Notes: generated by a model not told the origin, from the sequence alone. Shown: positions 52,202-61,396, counted from the stretch's first letter. The stretch is 64,000 nt of DNA from Celeribacter naphthalenivorans (GCF_020524585.1 NZ_JAIVLK010000005.1:62001-126000), one strand, 5' to 3'. Numbers and translations are program-made.

Positions 52202-53554
52202 TCAGACATTGAGCAAAAGATGCTCGCGCTCCCAGGGGCTGATGACCTGAAGATAGGCATCGTTTTCGGCGCGTTTGACCTGAAGGTAGACGCGGACGAA
52301 ATCCGGGCCCAAGACATCCTGCATCTGCGTGGAGTTTTCCAAAAGATCGAGCGCGCGGGACAGCGTGTCCGGGATGCCATCGGCGGAGGCGTAGGCGTCC
52401 CCGATATATTCCGCGCGCGGTTCGCGGCGCTCAATGAGGCCGAGATAGCCACAGGCCAGAGAGGCCGCGATCGACAGATAGGGGTTCACATCCATGCCCG
52501 GCAGACGGTTCTCGATCCGGCGCGCCTCGGGGCCCGAGATCGGCACGCGAAGCCCCGTGGTGCGGTTGTCACGGCCCCATTCGAGGTTAATCGGGGCGGC
52601 GAAATCGCGGACGTAGCGGCGATAGCTGTTCACATAGGGCGCATGCATGGCGATGGCGGAGGGCGTGTGATTTTGCAGCCCCGCGATGAAATGCATGAAG
52701 GCCTCGGACTCGGAGCCGTCCGGGTTGGAGAAAATATTCTCGCCGGTGTTGATGTCCACCACCGAGTGGTGGATGTGCATCGCGGACCCCGGCTCGTCCT
52801 GAATGGGTTTCGCCATGAAGGTCGCGAAACAATCGTGGCGCAGGGCGGCTTCGCGGATCAGCCGTTTGAAATAGAACATCTCATCGGCAAGCTTCACGGG
52901 ATCGCCGTGCCGCAGGTTCATCTCGATCTGACCGGCGCCGCCTTCCTGAAGGATGCCGTCGATCTCGAGGCCCTGCGCTTCGGCAAAGTCATAGATGTCG
53001 TCGATAATGGGCCCGTATTCGTCCACCGCCGACATGGAATAGGCCTGACGCTGGGCCGCACGACGCCCGGTGCGCCCGATGGGGGGCTCGATCGGTTGGT
53101 TCGGGTCGGTATTGCGGGCGACGAGGAAGAATTCCATCTCCGGCGCCACAATCGGGTCCCAGCCCTGATCATGGTAGAGCTGAACCACACGTTTCAACAC
53201 GTTGCGCGGGGCCGTGGGCACCATTTCGCCTTTTTGATCCAGCACATCATGGATGACCTGAAGCGTCAAATCCCCAGTCCAGGGTGCGGCTGTCGCGGTT
53301 TCGAAATCCGGGACCAGAACCATGTCGGGTTCGGTAAAGGGCGCATCGGCGTCATCGACCCAATCGCCGTTGATGGCCTGAAGGAAAATCGAGTTCGGCA
53401 GGTAGAAATGCGTCTGTTTGGCGAATTTCGCGGCGGGCATGGCCTTGCCACGGGCGATGCCGGACAGATCGGCGACGATGCATTCCACCTCATCGAGCCT
53501 GCGCCCGTCGAGATACTCCAAAGCGGCTTCGGGCAGTTGGTCGAGAAACTCCAT
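52202..53554 (-). CDS. Glutamine synthetase family protein 2 (gamma-glutamyl-amine ligase type)
   Basis: 450 residues, GS fold. Conserved blocks: VAPEMEFFLV (catalytic Glu), FMAKPIQDEPGSAMHIHHS (metal His), and RIENRLPGMDVNPYLSIAASLACG, matching the PuuA/GlnA3-like group rather than true glutamine synthetase GlnA. It probably links glutamate to an amine. It begins at the stop codon of the amidotransferase (1-bp overlap), so translation is coupled. The substrate is not clear. Confidence 0.88.
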   Translation of the reverse strand: MEFLDQLPEAALEYLDGRRLDEVECIVADLSGIARGKAMPAAKFAKQTHFYLPNSIFLQAINGDWVDDADAPFTEPDMVLVPDFETATAAPWTGDLTLQVIHDVLDQKGEMVPTAPRNVLKRVVQLYHDQGWDPIVAPEMEFFLVARNTDPNQPIEPPIGRTGRRAAQRQAYSMSAVDEYGPIIDDIYDFAEAQGLEIDGILQEGGAGQIEMNLRHGDPVKLADEMFYFKRLIREAALRHDCFATFMAKPIQDEPGSAMHIHHSVVDINTGENIFSNPDGSESEAFMHFIAGLQNHTPSAIAMHAPYVNSYRRYVRDFAAPINLEWGRDNRTTGLRVPISGPEARRIENRLPGMDVNPYLSIAASLACGYLGLIERREPRAEYIGDAYASADGIPDTLSRALDLLENSTQMQDVLGPDFVRVYLQVKRAENDAYLQVISPWEREHLLLNV

Positions 53555-54249
53555 CAGATCAGGGCCTCCCGCCCTTGTTCGAGAAACGCGGCCATGAGAT
53601 CCGCGAAGCGTTTGTCATCGGTCGGTTTGTCGTTTTCATCTTTCGCCCGCGCGATGAGATCGGCGGGGTAGGCGGGGTCATTCGCGCGCGCCTTGAGGTA
53701 GTCGGCGATGATCGCGGGGCCAAGCTCCGGGTGCGGTTGGATGGTCAGGATGCTGTCATCATAGACCAGCGCCGCGTTGGTGCAAAAATCATTGCCGCCC
53801 AGTACTTCGGCGCCTTCGGGCAGGCGAGTCACCTGATCCTGATGCCAGGCGTTCAGGTGAATATGCCCCAAAGGCGGGATGTCATAAGCTTGCCGTCCGA
53901 CGGCCCAACCGCCCGCGTATTTCTCGACCGTGCCGCCCAGAGCCTTGGCGATGATCTGATGGCCGAAGCAGATGCCCAACATCCGACGGCCAGAGGCATG
54001 GATGTCGCGGATCAGTGCTTCGAGCGGTTTGATGAAAGGGTGGTCCTCATAAGCGCCGTGTTTCGAGCCGGTCAACAGCCAGGCGTCGGCGTCCTCGGGG
54101 CCTTTCGGGAAGTCCATATGCTCGACGTCCCAATATTCGTAGGAAAAATCCGGGCGATCAAACAGGCGTTTGAACATCAAAGTGAAATCCCCGTGAATTT
54201 GCGCGACGGGGTCAGGCGCGTGTCCGCATTGCAGAATGCCGAGTTTCAT
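53554..54249 (-). CDS. Class I (type 1) glutamine amidotransferase-like protein
   Basis: 231 residues. The Cys-His-Glu triad is visible: LGICFGHQIIAKALGG (Cys) and TIQPHPELG (His, Glu). Similar to GuaA-type amidotransferase domains standing alone, and comparable in role to PuuD, which cleaves gamma-glutamyl-GABA, though PuuD is of the peptidase C26 group. Placed between two GS-like genes. It may hydrolyse a gamma-glutamyl amide intermediate or supply ammonia. Confidence 0.88.
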   Translation of the reverse strand: MKLGILQCGHAPDPVAQIHGDFTLMFKRLFDRPDFSYEYWDVEHMDFPKGPEDADAWLLTGSKHGAYEDHPFIKPLEALIRDIHASGRRMLGICFGHQIIAKALGGTVEKYAGGWAVGRQAYDIPPLGHIHLNAWHQDQVTRLPEGAEVLGGNDFCTNAALVYDDSILTIQPHPELGPAIIADYLKARANDPAYPADLIARAKDENDKPTDDKRFADLMAAFLEQGREALI

Positions 54250-54356
54250 AAGTCACCAAAAGCGTTGGAATGCCCCGACGCTAGCGCTTCGCCGCAGGCC
54301 CGACAAGGGGGCATGCAGTGAAACGCAAGGATTTGATCAAATATCGGGAAGCCCGC

Positions 54357-55703
54357 TTAAACCGTGTCCAGATACAGCTCGACCTGCTCCTCGGGCGTCA
54401 GCTCGGCCCAGTCGCGAAGCTCCTGACGTTTGGTCAGGGTCAGGTTACGCACCAGCTCTTCGGGGAAGATGCGCTTCATCACGGGCGAGGCCGCAAAGGT
54501 GTCGATCGCGGTGCCCCAGTCGCCGGGCATCTCCGGCAGACCCTGGGCATAGGCGTTGCCGGTGATCGCAGGGGGCGCTGTCATTTCGTCTTCCATGCCG
54601 ATGAGCGCGGCGCCCAGAATGGCGGCGATCATCAGATGCGGGTTCACGTCACCGCCCGAGACACGATGTTCGATCCGGCGGGCCTTGTGCGAGCCACCCG
54701 GCACACGCACGGCGGCCGTGCGGTTGTCATAGCCCCAACAAATCCGCGTCGGCGCGTGCGCACCCGGCACGAGACGGTCGTAAGAATTGCCATGGGGCGC
54801 GAACAGAATGGTCGAATCCGGGATCGCAGAAAGACACCCGGCGATGGCGTGACGCATCATATCGGTGCCCGCCGTCGAGCCATCGTCAAAGATATTGTCG
54901 CCGTTCTCATCGAGCATCGAGAAATGGGTGTGCATGCCGTTGCCGGCGTATTCGTCATAGGGTTTCGCCATGAAAGAGGCGGCAAACCCGTGTTTGCGAG
55001 CCAGACCCTTGACCATCAGTTTGAAGAGCCAGGCGTCATCGGCGGCTTTCAACGCGTCGGGGGAATGGGCGAGGTTGATCTCGAACTGGCCAAGGCCCGC
55101 CTCGGAGATCGCGGTATCCGCCGGGATGTCCATCGCTTCGCAGGCTTCAAAGAGCTCTGAGAAAAAGATGTCGAAGGCGTCGAGTGCACGCAGCGCCAGC
55201 GTTTCCGCACCGGGGCGGCGTTTGCCGGAGCGCGGCGAGCGCGGGATGCGCAGCTGACGCGAACTGTCGTCGATCAGGTAGAACTCAAGCTCGGTCGCGA
55301 CCACGGGGGTCAGGCCCCTGGCCTTGTAGCGCTCCAGCACGCGCGCCAGTGCTTGGCGCGGGTCGCCGTCAAAGGGGCTGCCATCTTCGCGGAACATCCA
55401 CATAGGCAAAAGCGCGGTCGGCGCGCCCTGAAGCCACGGCAGGGGCAGAAAGCCGCGTTCGGTCGGCAAAAGCACCCCGTCCTGATCGCCGCTCTCGAAC
55501 ACGAGAGGGCTGTCCTCAATGTCCTCGCCCCAGATGTCGAGGTTCAGAACCGACAGCGGGAACCGCGTGCCTTCGGTCTCGACCTTATCGGCATAGCGCG
55601 CCGACATGCGTTTGCCTCGGGCCTGACCGTTGAGGTCGGCGGCTGCGACGCGAATGGTTTTGACATGGGGGTTCTGGGCAAGCCAGCCGTGGGGGGAGAT
55701 CAT
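54357..55703 (-). CDS. Glutamine synthetase family protein 1 (gamma-glutamyl-amine ligase type)
   Basis: 448 residues, GS fold. Blocks: VVATELEFYL, GLGQFEINLAHSPDAL, FAASFMAKPYDEYAGNGMHTHFS and RVPGGSHKARRIEHRVSGGDVNPHLMIAAIL (catalytic Arg and metal His). Similar overall to the other GS-like protein of the operon but not identical (different N-terminus and active-site loop), so they may work on different substrates. It lies 9 bp downstream of the permease gene. Confidence 0.88.
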   Translation of the reverse strand: MISPHGWLAQNPHVKTIRVAAADLNGQARGKRMSARYADKVETEGTRFPLSVLNLDIWGEDIEDSPLVFESGDQDGVLLPTERGFLPLPWLQGAPTALLPMWMFREDGSPFDGDPRQALARVLERYKARGLTPVVATELEFYLIDDSSRQLRIPRSPRSGKRRPGAETLALRALDAFDIFFSELFEACEAMDIPADTAISEAGLGQFEINLAHSPDALKAADDAWLFKLMVKGLARKHGFAASFMAKPYDEYAGNGMHTHFSMLDENGDNIFDDGSTAGTDMMRHAIAGCLSAIPDSTILFAPHGNSYDRLVPGAHAPTRICWGYDNRTAAVRVPGGSHKARRIEHRVSGGDVNPHLMIAAILGAALIGMEDEMTAPPAITGNAYAQGLPEMPGDWGTAIDTFAASPVMKRIFPEELVRNLTLTKRQELRDWAELTPEEQVELYLDTV

Positions 55704-55712
55704 GAAAGCACA

Positions 55713-56519
55713 CTATCTGAAGATTTGCGACATAAGCCGGGGGCGTTTTGTGCGGCCCTGCGGCAGGTGACGGTTCAGCCGTTTTCCGATCAGGCCAAAG
55801 ACGGTGATGATGCACAGCGTCACCAGCACGAAATAGCCCGCCAAAATCGGATAGGGGATGAAGGGGTTAAAGGTCTTGTCGGCAAAATAGGAGGCGTAAT
55901 AGAGCGCGTCGCCTTTTTGCTGCAAGGCCGGGAAGCCGGAGAAGAACACCAGCGTGGTCGAGTGAAAGATAAAGATCGCCTCATTGGTATAGGCGGGCCA
56001 GGCAAGCCGCAGCATGGTCGGCCAGACGATGCGACGAAAGCGCGGCCAACCGGAAAACCCATAGGCATCGGCGCTTTCCAGATCGCCTTTCGGCACGGCC
56101 ATGAGCGCGCCAAAGAAGATCTCGGCGGAATAGGCGGTGGTGTTGAGCCAAAGAACAATCGCGGCACCAAGCCAGGCGTCCGTCAGGTTGTCGAACTGCG
56201 GAAAGGCCTGTTTGAGGCTCAGGAAGAGGAAGTAGCCAAAGAAGAACTGGATGAACAAAGGCGAGCCGCGGAACACGAAGATGAACCATTCGGCGGGTTT
56301 GCGGACGGCCTTGTTCGAGGAAGCTTTCGCCAAGGCAATCGCTTGGGCGGAGAAAAAGCCCAAAAGGATCGCCAAGAGGCCAAAATAGATATTCCACAAC
56401 ATGCCCGAGCCGATCAGCGTGACCTGATCGCAAAGCGTGATGTCGGTAGTCGGCAAGCGGCGTTCGCCAAAACCCAAAGACCGGAAGGCGTAGCTTGCGA
56501 TGGTCTCTGAACAGCTCAT
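55713..56519 (-). CDS. ABC importer permease, HisM/ArtM type
   Basis: 268 residues with about five or six membrane helices. The amino-acid permease loop is EAFIFVFRGSPLFIQFFFGYF-like (RGSPLF) and the coupling loop ESADAYGFSGWPRFRRIVWPTMLR matches the EAA motif. Its start overlaps the stop of the other permease by 4 bp. The frame is open much further upstream, but that lies within the other permease gene. Confidence 0.9.
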   Translation of the reverse strand: MSCSETIASYAFRSLGFGERRLPTTDITLCDQVTLIGSGMLWNIYFGLLAILLGFFSAQAIALAKASSNKAVRKPAEWFIFVFRGSPLFIQFFFGYFLFLSLKQAFPQFDNLTDAWLGAAIVLWLNTTAYSAEIFFGALMAVPKGDLESADAYGFSGWPRFRRIVWPTMLRLAWPAYTNEAIFIFHSTTLVFFSGFPALQQKGDALYYASYFADKTFNPFIPYPILAGYFVLVTLCIITVFGLIGKRLNRHLPQGRTKRPRLMSQIFR

Positions 56520-57328
56520 GCGCCCGCTCCCGCCTTGCGCATGGCTTCGCCTGCGGCGGTGGCTTGGCCGTGAGACAGCTTGCGGGTGATGCGGCTCAGG
56601 ACCACTTCGGAGACTTTGGTGAACAGCAGGTAGAACACCAGAAGCCCAAAGAAATAATACATTCGCCAGTCGCCATGCGGGTAGTCGGTGAAGCGCGCGG
56701 TCTTGGTGCCGCCCAGCTCCTTGGCCCAATAGACCACATCCTCGACACCCAAGAGGAACAGCAAAGGCGTTGCCTTGATCAGAACCATCCAGAGGTTCGA
56801 CAGACCGGGCAGGGCATAGGTCCACATCTGCGGCACCATGATGCGCCAGAATGTCTGGCGCTTGGTCATGCCATAAGCCTCGGCGGTCTCGATCTGGCCA
56901 TGGGGCACGGCTTTGAAAGCGCCCGCAATCACATTGCCCGCGAAGGCACCAAAGACGATGGCAAAGGTCAGCACCGCAAGGGCAAAGCCGTAAATCTGGT
57001 GATAGACCTCGGGGGCGGAGTTCTGCGGCAGCTTGGCTGCGGCGCAGACGACGAAATCATTGCCCTGACGGATCGGCTGATCCCAGTCAGAACAGAGAAC
57101 CTGATGGCGCATCCACTCAAGACCTTGGTCGAGTGCGATGACGAAAAACAGGAAAAACGCGATGTCCGGCACGCCGCGCACGATGGCCATATAGAGGTTC
57201 GAGAGCCATTTCACGGGAACAAGATGCGAGCGCGATCCGGCCGCGGCGCCAAATCCAAACCCAAGCGCCAGAGGGGCGGTGACCGCCAAAAGCAAAAGCA
57301 CCGTCCCGAAGGAGGCGTAGAAAGACAT
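56516..57328 (-). CDS. ABC importer permease, HisQ type
   Basis: 270 residues, about five membrane helices. RGVPDIAFFLFFVIALDQG is the HisQ-type permease start; the EAA motif is IETAEAYGMTKRQTFWRIMVPQMW. With the partner HisM-type permease it forms the membrane channel of a polar amino-acid importer. It follows the substrate-binding protein gene after a hairpin-containing gap of 154 bp. Confidence 0.92.
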   Translation of the reverse strand: MSFYASFGTVLLLLAVTAPLALGFGFGAAAGSRSHLVPVKWLSNLYMAIVRGVPDIAFFLFFVIALDQGLEWMRHQVLCSDWDQPIRQGNDFVVCAAAKLPQNSAPEVYHQIYGFALAVLTFAIVFGAFAGNVIAGAFKAVPHGQIETAEAYGMTKRQTFWRIMVPQMWTYALPGLSNLWMVLIKATPLLFLLGVEDVVYWAKELGGTKTARFTDYPHGDWRMYYFFGLLVFYLLFTKVSEVVLSRITRKLSHGQATAAGEAMRKAGAGA

Positions 57329-57435
57329 GTGCTTTCCGGTCGTCAGGTAACAGCTGAGCCAGGCAAGGCGGTCAAGCGTGTCAGGATCGGCGCAATAGGA
57401 AAAGATGGGACACCTGTTTGGCGGGGATCGGGAAA

Positions 57436-57463
57436 GGGCAGGCCGCGCGTTCGCGCCCCGCCC
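57436..57463 (-). terminator. Inter-gene hairpin after the substrate-binding protein gene
   Basis: GGGC (57436-57439) with GCCC (57460-57463) and GCGCG with CGCGC inside form a stable hairpin, 19 bp after the stop of the binding-protein gene. Such hairpins lower downstream expression so that the binding protein is made in excess. Confidence 0.6.
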
Positions 57464-57482
57464 GAAATGTTACGAGATGGGA

Positions 57483-58202
57483 TTATTCGAAGATCGGGCT
57501 GTCATCACCCAGATATTCGAGGATCATCTCGTTGAGCGTGCCGTCTTCCTTCATGGAGGCGATGGCCGTGTCGAATTTGGCGCGCAGTTCCGGGTCGGAT
57601 TTGCGGAACCCCATGCCGATGCCGATGGACAGGGCGACGTCTTCCCCCACCCACATGGCGGTGCCTTCTTCGACCACGGGCACGAGCGTGTCTTTGTCGG
57701 CAAAGACCGCATCCGCTTCGCCTGCGAGCATGGCGGCGAGGCTGTCCTCGAAGGACGGGAATTCCAAAAGGGTGGCGCCGGTGTCGACAACGTGTTGAGA
57801 CTGGATCGTCGAGGCCTGTGCCGCGATCACGCCACCTTCGAGGTCCACGCCTTCAGACATGGCGGCATAGGAGGAATAGGACGGCGGGGTGTAGTTTTCG
57901 GAAAAGTCGATCTTCTCCTTGCGGGCGTCGGTGATCGACATGCCGGCGATGATGGCATCGTAGTTGCCGGACAGGAGGTTCGGGATGATCGAATCCCAGT
58001 CGTTGGTCACCCATTCGCATTCCAGCTCGGCGCGGGCGCAAAGCTCGTCGCCCAGCACGCGTTCGAAACCGGCCACTTCGCCGTTGTCGTCGATGTAGTT
58101 GTACGGAGGGTAGGCGCCCTCGGTGCCCAGACGGATGGTCTCGGCGGAGGCAGCGCCTGCCAAAAGGGCGAGGGCGGCGGCGGAAAGAAGGATGTTCTTC
58201 AT
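57483..58202 (-). CDS. Periplasmic polar amino-acid/opine-type binding protein
   Basis: 239 residues: signal peptide MKNILLSAAALALLAGAASA, then ETIRLGTEGAYPPYNYIDDNGE, the typical SBP family 3 start. Motifs SIIPNLLSGNYDAIIAGMSITDARKEKIDFSENY are conserved. The predicted ligand is a polar, perhaps cationic amino acid or opine, from the HisJ/ArtJ/OccT resemblance. GGGAGACATTC before the ATG. A hairpin separates it from the permease. Confidence 0.92.
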   Translation of the reverse strand: MKNILLSAAALALLAGAASAETIRLGTEGAYPPYNYIDDNGEVAGFERVLGDELCARAELECEWVTNDWDSIIPNLLSGNYDAIIAGMSITDARKEKIDFSENYTPPSYSSYAAMSEGVDLEGGVIAAQASTIQSQHVVDTGATLLEFPSFEDSLAAMLAGEADAVFADKDTLVPVVEEGTAMWVGEDVALSIGIGMGFRKSDPELRAKFDTAIASMKEDGTLNEMILEYLGDDSPIFE

Positions 58203-58230
58203 GAATGTCTCCCGTAAATAGCGCTTATGA

Positions 58231-59022
58231 TTAGGCCGGAACAGTCGCGCTGAGGAACTGTTTGAGCCGTTCGGATTTGGGCGCGCCAAAGAGGTCGGAC
58301 GGCTTGCCCTCCTCCTCGATCAGCCCTTTGTGGAGGAACACGACATGGTCGGAAATATCCGCGGCCATGCGCATGTCATGGGTCACGATGATCATCGTGC
58401 GGCCCTCTTCGGCCAGCGCCTTGATCACCTTGATCACCTCTTGTTCGAGCTCGGGATCGAGCGCGGAGGTGGGTTCGTCGAACAACAATGCCTGCGGTTC
58501 CATGCAGAGCGCGCGGGCAATCGCCGCCCGCTGTTGCTGGCCGCCTGACATCTGCGCCGGGTAAACATCGCATTTGTCGCCGATGCCGACCTTGTCGAGA
58601 TACATCCGGGCCTTTTCCTCGACCTCCTTGCGGTCACGGCCCATCACCGTGATCGGTGCTTCCATGACGTTTTGCAGGATGGTCATATGGGCCCAGAGGT
58701 TGAACTGCTGGAACACCATCGACAGGTTGGTGCGGATGCGGGTGACCTGTTTGCGATCCGCCGGGCGACGGTGCAGGCCTTCGCCCTTCCAACTGATGGG
58801 TTCGCCATTGAACAGAATCTCGCCCTTCTGGCTGTCCTCCAACAGGTTGGCACAGCGCAAAAGCGTGGATTTCCCCGACCCCGACGAGCCGATGAGCGAG
58901 GTCACATGGCCGCGGGGCGCGGTCATGGAGGCGCCTTTCAACACTTCGAGGTCTCCGTAGGATTTGTGCAAATCACGGATTTCGATGACGGGCGTTTCGG
59001 AATTTGAATCTTTGGTCAGCAT
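58231..59022 (-). CDS. ABC importer ATPase, HisP type
   Basis: 263 residues: Walker A IGSSGSGKST, Q-loop VFQQFNLWAHMT, signature MSGGQQQRAAIARAL, Walker B LLFDEPTSALDPE, H-loop VTHDMRMAAD. The insert GLHRRPADRKQVTRIR after the Walker A is typical of HisP/OccP-like ATPases. First gene of the operon. The ATG at 59022 is taken; a TTG two codons earlier is also possible. The ribosome site is weak. Confidence 0.93.
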   Translation of the reverse strand: MLTKDSNSETPVIEIRDLHKSYGDLEVLKGASMTAPRGHVTSLIGSSGSGKSTLLRCANLLEDSQKGEILFNGEPISWKGEGLHRRPADRKQVTRIRTNLSMVFQQFNLWAHMTILQNVMEAPITVMGRDRKEVEEKARMYLDKVGIGDKCDVYPAQMSGGQQQRAAIARALCMEPQALLFDEPTSALDPELEQEVIKVIKALAEEGRTMIIVTHDMRMAADISDHVVFLHKGLIEEEGKPSDLFGAPKSERLKQFLSATVPA

Positions 59023-59032
59023 TGCCAAGAGT

Positions 59033-59133
59033 TAGGGCTAATCTTTCGGCAGATGCAACAATCATCAGCAGAATGCCGCAGCGTCCCGCCGGGTTTTTGA
59101 TCAAATCTAGGGCTCTCGCCTAGGGCTTAGGCG
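59033..59133. promoter_or_regulatory. Three TAGGGCT repeats upstream of the importer operon
   Basis: TAGGGCT at 59033-59039, 59108-59114 and 59121-59127; the last lies within CGCCTA-GGGCT-TAGGCG (59117-59133), a perfect 6-bp dyad. All precede the ABC ATPase gene and are candidate regulator sites. The 59023-59233 spacer holds no gene. Confidence 0.4.
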
Positions 59134-59233
59134 GGGTTGGGGGCGATTCAGCGAGGTGATCGCGTGCAGGTTGTTTGGAGTTTCCGGTCGCAGAGGAAGA
59201 CGATTCCCGCTGGGGACGTCTTTAAAAGCTGGC

Positions 59234-59674
59234 TTAAAGGCTGGCCTCAACCCGTTGCCGCGCCAAAGCGCTGTCTTGATCCTTGACGCCCAAGAGGTTC
59301 GCAACCAGACGCAGCAAAGCATCCTCATCCTGATCGCGCACCCCATCGGCCAGAACGACGGACCACAGCCCCTCGATCACATGGATGCGCTCCTCATAGG
59401 GCACGGCCTCTTTCAGCGCGCGGGTAAAGCGCACGGTGTCGGGCGCTTCGGCTTCCAATTGTTCGGCTTCGGCACGTAGGCTCGCGGCCTCAAATGGACC
59501 AAGCTGATAGCGGGTCATCAAGAGCTTTTCGATCCGCTGCGCCTCTTCGGGGGCATAGACGCCGTCAGAGCGGGCCACGCGCACCAAAAGCGCGGCCATC
59601 GCGCGGCGCGCATCACTGTCTTTGAGTGGCTGAGGCGCCGGTTGCAGCAGGGTTTTGAGAAAATCGCCAAACAT
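59234..59674 (-). CDS. TerB-family protein
   Basis: 146 residues, all-helical. AMAALLVRVARSDGVYAPEEAQRIEKLL and LWSVVLADGVRDQDEDALLRLVANLLGV are the two TerB-type acidic DG helix segments that can bind metal. The family is linked to tellurite resistance and membrane stress but most members have no known role. Downstream of ppk2, 108 bp away with a terminator between. Confidence 0.87.
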   Translation of the reverse strand: MFGDFLKTLLQPAPQPLKDSDARRAMAALLVRVARSDGVYAPEEAQRIEKLLMTRYQLGPFEAASLRAEAEQLEAEAPDTVRFTRALKEAVPYEERIHVIEGLWSVVLADGVRDQDEDALLRLVANLLGVKDQDSALARQRVEASL

Positions 59675-59740
59675 AAGAGAGGATATAGGGCAGGGCGCGG
59701 GCTTGGGGAAGCCTCTGCGGGCATCACGTTCTCGCGCGTC

Positions 59741-59770
59741 AAAAGAAACGCCCGCGAGGCTGCGGGCGTT
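59741..59770 (-). terminator. Terminator of ppk2
   Basis: AACGCCCGC-GAGGCT-GCGGGCGTT, followed on the minus strand by TCTTTT; 13 bp after the ppk2 stop. Confidence 0.85.
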
Positions 59771-59782
59771 CGATCATAAGGC

Positions 59783-60694
59783 TCAGTATTTCCGCGGCAC
59801 GTAAAGCTCCGGCGGCAACACGGCGCGCTCGTAATCTTTCTTGTAAATCCGCTCTGGCAGATGCACGTCCTCATGCGGTATCTCGTCGTAATCGAAGAGC
59901 GACAGCAAATGGTCGATGCAATTCAGCCGCGCGCGTTTCTTGTCGTTGCCTTCGACGATATACCACGGCGCCTCGGGGATGTTGGTGCGGAAGAAGGTGT
60001 CTTCCTTCGCCTTGGTGTAATCTTCCCACCGGATGCGCGATTGCAGGTCCATCGGCGAGAGTTTCCACTGTTTCATCGGGTCGTGAATGCGCATGAGGAA
60101 TCGCATCTGCTGTTCCTCGTCGGTGATCGAGAACCAGTATTTGATCACCTTGATCCCGGAGCGCACCAACATGCGTTCGAATTCGGGAACGTCTTGGAAA
60201 AATTGTTCGACCTGATCCTCATCGGCAAAGCCCATGACGCGCTCGACGCCCGAACGGTTGTACCATGAGCGGTCAAACAGCACCATTTCGCCTGCCGCCG
60301 GCAGGTGCGGCACGTAGCGTTGGAAATACCATTGCGATTTTTCCCGATCAGACGGCGCGGGGAGCGCCACGACGCGCACAACACGCGGATTGAGGCGCTG
60401 GGTGATGCGTTTGATCACGCCACCTTTGCCCGCTGAGTCGCGGCCTTCGAACAGCACGACGACCTTCTGACCGGTCTCTTCCACCCAATCGTGCAGCTTG
60501 ATCAATTCCGCCTGAAGCCGCAGCAGTTCGCGAAAATAGACCGAGCGTTCGAGCATGTCGGGATGCTCTTTCTGGTAAATCTTCTTGATTTCACGCGACA
60601 GGATGGAGTCTTCAAGCTCAATCTCCCATTCCTCGTCCAGCGTGTCCGCGAGTTCCGCTTCCAACCAGTCCTGGGCTTCTTTGTCAAAGCTCAT
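59783..60694 (-). CDS. ppk2: Polyphosphate kinase 2
   Basis: 303 residues of the PPK2 class I type. The Walker A-like FEGRDSAGKGGVIKRITQRLNPR and the Walker B/lid region VLFDRSWYNRSGVERVMGF are intact, and the C-terminal WYIVEGNDKKRARLNCI is present. It moves phosphate between polyphosphate and nucleotides, with preference for making NTP from NDP. Start codon 60694 with GGGAGACAGGAGCGC upstream. Single gene. Confidence 0.95.
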   Translation of the reverse strand: MSFDKEAQDWLEAELADTLDEEWEIELEDSILSREIKKIYQKEHPDMLERSVYFRELLRLQAELIKLHDWVEETGQKVVVLFEGRDSAGKGGVIKRITQRLNPRVVRVVALPAPSDREKSQWYFQRYVPHLPAAGEMVLFDRSWYNRSGVERVMGFADEDQVEQFFQDVPEFERMLVRSGIKVIKYWFSITDEEQQMRFLMRIHDPMKQWKLSPMDLQSRIRWEDYTKAKEDTFFRTNIPEAPWYIVEGNDKKRARLNCIDHLLSLFDYDEIPHEDVHLPERIYKKDYERAVLPPELYVPRKY

Positions 60695-60778
60695 GATGCG
60701 CTCCTGTCTCCCATGTCTAAAACCGCGTGGCGCGGCACAAATTCTTTGCCGCTTTAACCACTCATATATGACGGTTTC

Positions 60779-61372
60779 TTAATGGAAAAGGATCGGCAGC
60801 AGAGAGGCGACCAAAAGAGCGGCCATTGTCCAGTTAAACGCCACCAAACGGCGCGGATTGGTCAAAATGCGACGCATTTCCTGACCGAGCCGGGCCCAGA
60901 TGGTGATCGCTGGCACGTTCATGAACATAAACCCGATGGCGACGATCCCCGCCGCGATCCATGTGGTGTCCTGCGCGTAATTGGTCTGCGCGCCGATGGC
61001 CATGATCCAGGCTTTTGGATTGACCCATTGAAAGGCGGCGGCTTGCAACAGGGTCATCGGTTTACCGTCCGCTTCGCCCTCCTTGGGCGCGGAGGCATGG
61101 GCGATTTTCCACGCCAGCCACAGCATATAGAGCACCGCGACGATCAGCATGACCTGACGCAACAGCGGAAAGGTTTCAAAGGCTTCGGCCAGCCCCAGCC
61201 CGACGATGAACACCATCGAGGTGAACCCGAGCGTGATCCCGGCCATATGCGGCAACGACCGTTTCAGGCCAAAGTTGGCGCCCGAGGCCAGGAGCATCAG
61301 GTTGTTCGGCCCCGGCGTGACCGAGGTGACGAAGGCGAAGGCCAGAAGGGCGAGGAAGAGTGTCATGTCCAT
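60779..61372 (-). CDS. LysE-family amino-acid exporter
   Basis: 197 residues with about six helices. The RhtB/LysE start FLALLAFAFVTSVTPGPNNLMLLASG is complete, with the PGPN motif. Exports an amino acid, cation or toxic metabolite. The divergent Lrp-like gene (61456) probably controls it, as in LysE/LysG-type pairs. The ATG two codons later (61366) is an alternative start. Confidence 0.9.
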   Translation of the reverse strand: MDMTLFLALLAFAFVTSVTPGPNNLMLLASGANFGLKRSLPHMAGITLGFTSMVFIVGLGLAEAFETFPLLRQVMLIVAVLYMLWLAWKIAHASAPKEGEADGKPMTLLQAAAFQWVNPKAWIMAIGAQTNYAQDTTWIAAGIVAIGFMFMNVPAITIWARLGQEMRRILTNPRRLVAFNWTMAALLVASLLPILFH

Positions 61373-61396
61373 GGCGGCGAGATTAATCTTTCTCTT

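Noticed and set aside
50990-53671. An 893-codon frame on the plus strand opposite the DegT and glutamine-synthetase-like genes
   Set aside because: It crosses two real minus-strand genes and a terminator; composition is antisense-like.
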